This document shows, one piece after another, positions 56,465 to 64,000 of a stretch of DNA of 64,000 nt (positions are counted from its first letter, which is position 1; each line of letters opens with the position of its first letter). The DNA lies in the NCBI RefSeq assembly GCF_023898315.1, contig NC_064615.1:736667450-736731449 (forward strand). The letters run 5' to 3'. Source of the stretch: Schistocerca nitens. Taxonomy: Eukaryota > Arthropoda > Insecta > Orthoptera > Acrididae. A program made the position numbers and the translations under genes. The notes below the pieces were generated by a model. That model ran no database searches. It saw nothing but the letters and a program-made list of their open reading frames with translations, and was not told where the DNA came from.

Positions 56465-58012
56465 CAGGGTGTTTCAAAAATGACCGGTATATTTGAAACG
56501 GTAATAAAAACTAAACGAGCAGCGATAGAAATACACCGTTTGTTGCAATATGCTTGGGACAACAGTACATTTTCAGGCAGACAAACTTTCGAAATTACAG
56601 TAGTTACAATTGTCAACAACAGATGGCGCTGCGGTCTGGGAAACTCTATAGTTCGATATTTTCCACATATCCACCATGCGTAGCAATAATATGGCGTAGT
56701 CTCTGAATGAAATTACCCGAAACCTTTGACAACGTGTCTGGCGGAATGGCTTCACATGCAGATGAGATGTACTGCTTCAGCTGTTCAATTGTTTCTGGAT
56801 TCTCGCGGTACACCTGGTCTTTCAAGTGTCCCCACAGAAAGAAGTCATAGGGGTTCATGTCTGGCGAATAGGGAGGCCAATCCACGCCGCCTCCTGCATG
56901 TTTCGGATAGCCCAAAGCAATCACACGATCATCGAAATATTCATTCAGGAAATTAAAGACGTCGGCCGTGCGATGTGGCCGGGCACCATCTTGCATAAAC
57001 CACGAGGTGTTCGCAGTGTCGTCTAAGGCAGTTTGTACCGCCACAAATTCACGAAGAATGTCCAGATAGCGTGATGCAGTAATCGTTTCGGATCTGAAAA
57101 ATGGGCCAATGATTCCTTTGGAAGAAATGGCGGCCCAGACCAGTACTTTTTGAGGATGCAGGGACGATGGGACTGCAACATGGGGCTTTTCGGTTCCCCA
57201 TATGCGCCAGTTCTGTTTATTGACGAAGGCGTCCAGGTAAAAATAAGCTTCGTCAGTAAACCAAATGCTGCCCACATGCATATCGCCGTCATCAATCCTG
57301 TGCACTATATCGTTAGCGAATGTCTCTCGTGCAGCAATGGTAGCGGCGCTGAGGGGTTGTCGCGTTTGAATTTTGTATGGATAGAGGTGTAAACTCTGGC
57401 GCATGAGACGATACGTGGACGTTGGCGTCATTTGGACCGCAGCTGCAACACGGCGAGCGGAAACCCGAGGCTGCTGTTGGATCACCTGCTGCACTAGCTG
57501 CGCGTTGCCCTCTGTGGTTGCCGTACGCGGTCGCCCTACCTTTCCAGCACGTTCATCCGTCACGTTCCCAGTCCGTTGAAATTTTTCAAACAGATCCTTT
57601 ATTGTATCGCTTTTCGGTCCTTTAGTTACATTAAACATCCATTGAAAACTTCGTCTTGTTGCAACAACACTGTGTTCTAGGCGGTGGAATTCCAACACCA
57701 GAAAAATCCTCTGTTCTAAGGAATAAACCATGTTGTCCACAGCACACTTGCACGTTGTGAACAGCACACGCTTACAGCAGAAAGACGACGTACAGAATGG
57801 CGCACCCACAGACTGCGTTGTCTTCTATATCTTTCACATCACTTGCAGCGCCATCTGTTGTTGAAAATTGTAACTACTGTAATTTCGAAAGTTTGTCCGC
57901 CTGAAAATGTACTGTTGTCCCAAGCATATTGCAACAAACGGTGTATTTCTATCGCTGCTCGTTTAGTTTTTATTGCCGTTTCAAATATACCGGTCATTTT
58001 TGAAACACCCTG
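56465..58012 (-). mobile_element. Complete mariner-type element with ~165-bp TIRs
   Basis: Inverted repeats start cagggtgtttcaaaaatgac at 56465 and its complement at 58012, and remain nearly identical for about 165 bp each (to about 56632 and from about 57845). TA flanks both ends (56463-56464 and 58013-58014). The interior is one intact minus-strand transposase. Size about 1.55 kb. The two repeat arms differ at only a few sites by eye, indicating a recent copy. Confidence 0.92.
56646..57731 (-). CDS. Mariner-type transposase with DUF4817 N-terminus, intact
   Basis: 361 residues from MVYSLEQRIFLVLEF, the usual start of the DUF4817 helix-turn-helix; the frame also has an ATG 26 codons upstream (57809). 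Order: DUF4817 (about 1-55), a GRPRTATTEGNAQLVQQ linker, second helix-turn-helix (SARRVAAAVQM), then catalytic Asp residues in WFTDEAYFY, FMQDGARPHRT and DMNPYDFFLW. By my count 47 residues separate the last two Asp, longer than DD34D mariner and DD41D relatives because of a Gly-rich loop (YPKHAGGGVDWPP). The C-terminus includes RLRHIIATHGGYVE. It cuts and pastes the flanking element; no stop or frameshift is seen. Confidence 0.9.
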   Translation of the reverse strand: MVYSLEQRIFLVLEFHRLEHSVVATRRSFQWMFNVTKGPKSDTIKDLFEKFQRTGNVTDERAGKVGRPRTATTEGNAQLVQQVIQQQPRVSARRVAAAVQMTPTSTYRLMRQSLHLYPYKIQTRQPLSAATIAARETFANDIVHRIDDGDMHVGSIWFTDEAYFYLDAFVNKQNWRIWGTEKPHVAVPSSLHPQKVLVWAAISSKGIIGPFFRSETITASRYLDILREFVAVQTALDDTANTSWFMQDGARPHRTADVFNFLNEYFDDRVIALGYPKHAGGGVDWPPYSPDMNPYDFFLWGHLKDQVYRENPETIEQLKQYISSACEAIPPDTLSKVSGNFIQRLRHIIATHGGYVENIEL

Positions 58013-58336
58013 TATATATGCGTCAATCATCAAGATTTAATGGATGGATTGTATGGTCGGCAACCACAGAACAATCAGAGGTAAAACAATATGTGTAACA
58101 GTCGAACAATTGACGTTTCGTTAAGCACGAAATTTGCAACAAAATAACGATTTATGTGAATTCAGTATTGGTACATTGTGTAACGTTCTCTGGCAGCACG
58201 CATCCAAAGTGAATGTTAAAAGAACATTTCGATGTATAATGCTCACTATAACAAATAATTTATATGTATTTCTGTTAACTGAATTTCAAAAGGAAACTTA
58301 ATTTTGTGAGGAAAAAGATAATTATGAATTTTGCTA
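58013..58336. other. Short unassigned sequence between mariner and LINE
   Basis: AT-rich; nothing recognised. Confidence 0.35.
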
Positions 58337-60289
58337 TTGTTGTTGTTGTTGTTGTTGTTGTGGTCTTCAGTCAAGAGACAGGTTTGATGCAGCTCTCCAT
58401 GCTACTCTATCCTGTGCAATCTTCTTCATCTCCCAGTGCCTACTGCAGCCTACATCCTAGTGAATCTGCTTAGTGTATTCATCTCTTGGGTCTCCCTCCA
58501 CGATTTTTTATCCTCCACGCTGCACTCCAATACCAAATTGGAGATCCCTCGATGTCTCAGAATATGTCCTACCAACTGATCCCTTCTTATAGTCAAGTTG
58601 TGCCACAAATTTCTCTTCTCCCCAATTTCACTCCACACCTCCTCATTAGTTATGTAATCTACCCATCTAATCTTCAGCATTCTTCTGTAGCACCACATTT
58701 CGCAAGCCTCTATTCTCTTTTTGTGTAAACTATTTATCGTCCAAGTTTCACTTCCATACATGGCTACACTCCATACAAATACTTTCAGAAACGACTTCCT
58801 CACACTTAAATCCATACTCGATGTTAACAAATTTCTCTTCTTCAGAAACGCTTTCCTTGCCATTGCCAGTCTCATTTTATATCCTCTCTACTTCGAAAAT
58901 CATCAGTTATTTTGCTCACCAAATAGCAAAATTCCTTTACTACTTTAAGTGTCTCATTTCCTAATCTAATTCCCTCAGCATCACCCGACTTCATTCGACT
59001 ATGTTCCATTATCCTCGTTTTGCTTTTGTCGATGTTTATATTATATCCTCATTTCAAGACAATGTCCAGTCCGTTCAACTCCTCTTCGAAGTCCTTCGCT
59101 GTCTCTGACGGAATTACAATGTCATCGGCGAACCTCAAAGTTTTTATTTCTTCTCCATGGATTTTAATACCTACTCCGAACTTTTCTTTTGTTTCCTTCG
59201 TTGCTCGCTCAATATACAGATTGAATAACATCAGGGATAGGCTACAACCCTGTCTCACTCCCTTCCCAACCACTGCTTCCCTTTCATACCTCTCGACTCT
59301 TATAACTGCCATCTGCTTTCAGTACAAATAGTAAATAGCCTTTCGCTCCCTGTATTTTACCCCTGCCACCTTCAGAATTTGAAAGAGAGTATTCCAATCA
59401 ACATTGTCAAAAGCTTTCTCTAAGTCTACAAATGCTAGAAACGTAGTTTTGCCTTTCCTTAATCTTTCTTCTAAGATAAGTCGTAGGATCAGTATTGCCT
59501 CACGTGTTCCAACATTTCTGCGGAATCCAAAGTGATCTTCCCCGAGGTCGGCTTCTATCAGTTTTTCCATTCGTCTGTAAAGAATTCGCGTCAGTATTTT
59601 GAAGCTGTGACTTATTAAACTGATAGTTCGGTAATTTTCACATCTGTCAACACCTGCTTTCTTTGGGATTGGAATTATTATATTCTTCTTGAAGCCTGAG
59701 GGTATTTCGCTTGTCTCATACAACTTGCTCACCAGATGGTGAGAATGTTGTCTACTCCAGGGGCCTTGTTTCGACTCAGGTCTTTCAGTGCTCTGTCAAA
59801 CTCTTCACGCAGTATCATATCTCCCATTTCATCTTCATCTACATCCTCTTCCATTTTCATAATATTGCCCTCAAGTACATCGCCCTTGTATAGACCCCCT
59901 ATATACTCCTTCCACCTTTCTGCTTTCCCTTCTTTGCTTAGAATTGGGTTTCCATCAAAGCTCTTGATATTCATGCAAGTGGTTCTCCTTTCTCCGAAGG
60001 TCTCTTTAATTTTTCTGTAGGCAGTATCTATCTTACCCCTCGTGGGATAAGCCTCTACATCCTTACATTTGTCCTCTAACCATCCATGCTTAGCCATTTT
60101 GCACTTCCTGTCGATCTCAGTTTTGAGACTTTGTATTCCTTTTTGCCTGTTTCATTTACTGCATTTTCATATTTTCTCCTTTCATCAATTAAATTCAATA
60201 TTTCTTTTGTTACCCAAGGGTTTCTACTAGCCCTCGTCTTTTTACCTACTTGATCCTCTGTTGCCTTCACTACTTCATCCCTCAGAGCT
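58337..60289 (-). mobile_element. RTE LINE copy 3A, 3' part
   Basis: Begins at the left with a (CAA)n tail on the element strand (+ strand gttgttgttgttgttg) and runs through the 3' UTR and the C-terminal and RT frames: KVFVWSVAMYGSETWTIN, RFADDIVIPSETAKD, FVDLEKAFDNVDW, NYRTISLISHSFK. A deletion of about 50 bp near 59741, relative to copy 3B, removes the segment between the MSKLYE and DNIPLELL-type blocks. It ends at 60289 in a GCTAC microhomology joined to copy 3B. Confidence 0.87.
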
Positions 60290-61872
60290 ACACTCCATAC
60301 AAATACTTTCAGAAACGACTTCCTGACACTTAAATCTATACTCGATGTTAACAAATTTCTCTTCTTCAGAAACGATTTCCTTGCCATTGCCAGTCTACAT
60401 TTTATATCCTCTCTACTTCGACCATCATCAGTTATTTTGCTCCTCAAATAGCAAAACTCCTTTACTACTTTAAGTGCTCATTTCCTAATCTAATCCCCTC
60501 AGCATCACCCGATTTACTTTGACAACATTCCATTAACCTCGTTTTGCTTTTGTTGATGTTCATCTTATATCCTCCTTTCAAGACACTGTCCATTCCGTTC
60601 AACTGCTCTTCCAAGTCCTTTGCTGTCTCTGACAGAATTACAATGTCATCGGCGAACCTCAAAGTTTTTACTTCTTCTCCATGAATTTTAATACCTACTC
60701 CGAATTTTTCTTTTGTTTCCTTTACTGCTTGCTCAATATACAGATTGAATAACATCGGAGGCTACAACCCTGTGTCACTCCCTTCCCAACCACTGCTTCC
60801 CTTTCATGCCCCTCGACTCTTGTAACTGCCATCTGGTTTCTGTACAAATTGTAAATAGCCTTTCGCTCCCTGTATTTTACCCCTGCCACCTTCAGAATTT
60901 GAAAGAGAGTATTCCAGTTAACGTTGTCAAAAGCTTTCTCTAAGTCTACAAATGCTAGAAACGTAGGTTTGCCTTTTCTTAATCTTTCTTCTAAGATAAG
61001 TCGTAAGGTTAGTATTGCCTCACGTGTTCCAACATTTCTACGGAATCCAAACTGACCTTCCCCGAGGTCCGCTTCTACCAGATTTTCCATTCGTCTGTAA
61101 ATAATTAGCGTTAGTATTTTGCAGCTGTGACTTATTAAACTGATAGTTCGGTAATTTTCACATCTGTCAACACCTGCTTTCTTTGGGATTGGAATTATTA
61201 TATTCTTCTTGAAGTCTGAGGGAATTTCGCCTGCCTCATACATCTTGCTCACCAGATGGTAGAGTTTTGTCAGGACTGGCTCTCCCAAGGCTGTCAGTAG
61301 TTCTAATGGAATGTTGTCTACTCCTGGGGCCTTGTTTCGACTTAGGTCTTTCAGTGCTCTATCAAACTCTTCACGCAGTATCATATCTCCCATTTCATCT
61401 TCATCTACATCCTCTTCCATTTCTATAACATTGCCCTCAAGTACATCGGCCTTGTATAGACCCTCTATATACTCCTTCCACCTTTCTGCTTTCCCTTCTT
61501 TGCTTAGAACTGGGTTTCTATCTGAGCTCTTGATATTCATACAAGTGGTTCTCTTTTCTCCAAAGGTCTCTTTAATTTTCCTATAGGCAGTATCTACCTT
61601 ACCCCTAGTGAGATAAGCCTCTACATCCTTACATTTGTCCTCTAGCCATCCCTGCTTAGCCATTTTGCACTTCCTGTCGATCTCATTTTTGAGACGTTTG
61701 TATTCCTTTTTGCCTGTTTCATTTACTGCATTTTTATATTTTCTCCTTTCGTCAATTAAATTCAATATTTCTTCTGTCACCCAAGGATTTCTACTAGCCC
61801 TCGTCTTTTTACCTACTTGAAACTCTGCTGCCTTCACTACTTCATCCCTCAAAGCTACCCATTCTTCTTCTC
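60290..61872 (-). mobile_element. RTE LINE copy 3B, RT part, head-to-tail with 3A
   Basis: Same LINE family. The 3' part is missing: it begins within KVFVWSVAL, fused to the RDEVVKATEDQ segment of copy 3A in one open frame (60447-60076). It runs through the RT frames to 61852 and is 5'-truncated at about 61872. Only the junction 60289/60290 and the left tail show a LINE boundary, so a rearrangement between two copies is more likely than two independent insertions. Confidence 0.85.
60722..61852 (-). pseudogene. RTE LINE reverse transcriptase, long open fragment
   Basis: Reverse transcriptase copies LINE RNA into DNA at the target site. The 376-residue open frame contains EFDRALKDLSRNKAPGVDNI, PIPKKAGVDRCENYRTISLI, GQFGFRRNVGTREAILTLRL, AFVDLEKAFDNVNW and VVGKGVTQGCSL, i.e. 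RT blocks up to the one before FADD. It then frameshifts near 60757; the FADD block (LRFADDIVILSETAKDLEE) is in frame 60755-60465. It lacks the endonuclease domain because of 5' truncation. The longest open RT stretch in the window. Confidence 0.87.
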
Positions 61873-62722
61873 ATGGGATGCAAATGTGCCTTTATAGATT
61901 GTAAAAGGTGTGTAAAGATTTTAATTGCTTCTGTTAGAATATATTTATGTAGTAAAATCTGTTTGTCACAATTACTGCAAAGTTCGCACAGGACATTACC
62001 CATTTTATTTATGAAATTTCAGCATTTTATTGGATATCGCAGACGGAGCGGAGACTGCGCTGCGAGCGAGCAGTCTGCAGCATCGACAGATTTAAATATA
62101 CCATCGCAATAACGACCACATCCTAAAAAGGGTACAGGTAGAGGTGAAGGAAAATAATAAAGTCTTTCTTTTCACAGCATACCAGACGCAGAATAAAAAG
62201 AGATAGTAGATTTTATCTTGTGCATTCACAGGTGGATACAAGCTGCAGCTTTTGCAAATTTTCATTCAAAAAAGTGAAAAATTCTGAACATATGGTAAAG
62301 TGTATTTAAAAGTGGATAATTTTCATAAGAGCTTAGCAATATAAAAAAAAGAAAACATTTTCATATAGTAAAGATAGTTTTATGCTTCAAAACTAGTCGG
62401 GGTATATCCAGTTAAACAAAAATCCACTGCAACGTTAAAATGTTTGCTAAGTTCGATGGACAATAATGTTTTCATTCTTGCACAAACAGCTCTAGTACTT
62501 GAATAAAAGTAAAACATGAATCATTATTTTGGAATATTCAAAGAAATTCATTTTGATTAATCTGCAACAGAATATTTCATACGTAAAGTAATAATCACAG
62601 ATGAAAAATTTATTGCAACCTTTCATTTCTTATGTCCGTCCATGTCTATGTTAAGTTCAATCTCAATGGTTTCCCAATCAAATTAAACGCTAAAAGCAAA
62701 GAAAGTTTAAAACCAGACGGTC
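61873..62722. other. Intergenic AT-rich sequence
   Basis: No gene or element recognised. Confidence 0.35.
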
Positions 62723-62724
62723 AA

Positions 62725-62911
62725 ATGGCTCTGTACACTATGGGACTTAACATCTGTGGTCATCAGTCCCCTAGAACTTAGAACTACTTAGACCTAACTA
62801 ACCTAAGGACATTACACACATCCATGCCCGAGGCAGGATTCGAACCTGCGACCGTAGCGGTCACGTGGTTCCAGACTCAAGCGCCTAGAACCGCACGGCC
62901 ACAGCGGCTGG
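62725..62911 (-). mobile_element. tRNA-derived SINE, family A, copy 6
   Basis: Minus-strand copy (+ strand atggctctgtacactatgg at its 3' end, ccacagcggctgg at its head). Exact 12-bp target duplication ccagacggtcaa at 62713-62724 and 62912-62923. Confidence 0.93.
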
Positions 62912-63225
62912 CCAGACGGTCAACTCCCGAATAATTAAAACAGACAGAATCGCGTTAAAGTTGCATTGTATTTTTTCTTATGTTGCGAGGAAGACTGTTC
63001 ATGTCACCAAATCTAGTTTCAACAAGGATTCATGCTTTAATTCCAGTACTGCAAGTAGTAATTATGTCTCGTTACGTAAATTACATGGCGATTCATACTC
63101 CTTACGTTAGGTGTTGGGCTGCCTGCCAGCACGGTTATTCCAAAACTGACCATCAGAACTAAAACACGTGCTGGGAAAAATTTAACAATACCACTCGAAA
63201 ATGTACTCAATATCAACCCTTCACC

Positions 63226-63437
63226 AGTGGCTAGCACACTGGACTCGGATTCGGGAGGACGACGGTTCAATCCCGCGTCCGGCCATCCCGATTTAGGTTT
63301 TCCGTGATTTTCTTAAATCGCTCCGGGCAAATGCCGGGATGGTTCCTTTGAAAGGGCACGGCCGACTTTCTTCCCCGTCCTTCCCTAATCCGATGAGACC
63401 GATGACCTCGCTGTCTGGTCTCCTCCCCCAAACAAAC
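63226..63437 (+). mobile_element. tRNA-derived SINE, family B, copy 3, 5'-truncated
   Basis: Begins inside the tRNA-like head (agtggctagcacactgg) and keeps the B box (ggttcaatccc) and full body (gatttaggttttccgtg, gggatggttcctttgaaag, ctgtctggtctcctcc). Duplicated flanks caacccttcacc (63214-63225) and caaccgttcacc (63438-63449) differ at one base. Confidence 0.9.
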
Positions 63438-63449
63438 CAACCGTTCACC

Positions 63450-64000
63450 TGCGAGCCCGCGGTAAAAAGACCGGAGTGGAATGTACTATCTTTATTTATT
63501 TATTTTTTTTTTTAGCAGGAATTGTGTTGAATTGTCGAGACGCTGGTGTTGGACAGAGGAGTTTAATAAATGTGTTACCTGTATGCGTACAGCTGAGGAC
63601 TGTGTATATCGCTGTTTGACGTCAATGTTCGCTACAGATGCCTCACTCTGCAATGCTCGACAGTCACCCTGCAGCCTAGGTAATCGGATCGAGTACACAC
63701 TACCACAAGTGATGGAGAATGCCTCAATTTTCCAATTACACATCGAAATTGTCGTGCAAAAAAGCACTAGTAATCATAATATAACAGATGTTTTGGGGAC
63801 TAGGGAAAATGGTCATCCCAAAAGATTGCAACAAGGCTGCATTAAATGTGCGTTCTCCTCCACGCGCGGTCAGGTACTAGCGAAATTAGAGGCACTCTCA
63901 CCTCCGCTTACCTCTCCCTCTCCCTTCCTCTCTTCATCTATGGTGGGGATACAGGAGTTTTCAAATGGACAGCTGCCACCCCTCTGCCAGCTACGGAAGC
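63450..64000. other. Window end without recognised features
   Basis: Contains a T-rich run near 63491-63523 and a GC-richer, pyrimidine-rich stretch near 63860-63960. No gene supported. Confidence 0.35.

Overview
This is insect nuclear DNA dominated by transposable elements. The element set (RTE/BovB-like LINEs, several tRNA-derived SINE families, Tc1 and mariner elements with long terminal repeats, gag-bearing LTR elements), the low gene density and kilobase-scale introns point to a very large insect genome. An orthopteran, probably a grasshopper or locust such as Schistocerca, is my inference from the repeats and is not proven by any diagnostic gene.

The only host gene I can support is the 3' part of a type-B carboxylesterase on the + strand. 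Its four terminal coding exons are at 3580-3761, 9972-10101, 36698-36818 and 40062-40215. Splice phases match at every junction, and they encode the catalytic-His region and the C-terminus. The 5' exons, with the nucleophile-elbow serine, lie left of the window. The introns are about 6.2, 26.6 and 3.2 kb and are packed with mobile DNA.

Layout. 1-1531: Tc1-like transposon split by a SINE. 3190-4125: a 5S-rRNA-derived SINE and a tRNA-derived SINE flank esterase exon A. 6410-7817: complete Tc1-like transposon with an intact transposase. 8119-9853: two more SINEs. 11156-12472: degenerate jockey-like LINE. 12742-24514: a multi-level nest, in which a full-length RTE LINE carries a SINE, the SINE carries an 8.3 kb LTR element, and the LTR element carries another SINE. 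24983-28800: SINE, Tc1 and mariner-type fragments. 30340-32640: a second RTE-type LINE split by a solo LTR. 34692-35940: decayed mariner. 36115-36291: tRNA-like hairpin retroposon. 37060-39798: Tc1 remnants. Beyond the esterase stop at 40215: LINE 3' ends, a Penelope-like fragment, and a young 10.2 kb LTR element (44134-54312) inserted in another RTE LINE. 55647-58012: two adjacent mariner-type elements with roughly 150-bp terminal inverted repeats. 58337-61872: a head-to-tail pair of RTE LINE fragments. 62725-63437: two SINEs.

The most unusual structures are the two LTR elements. Both are antisense to the esterase, both encode only a coiled-coil Gag-like protein, and both have 4.4-4.8 kb of non-coding DNA where pol would normally be. 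They look like trans-mobilised gag-only elements. I saw no tRNA gene, CRISPR array, operon or prokaryotic signal.
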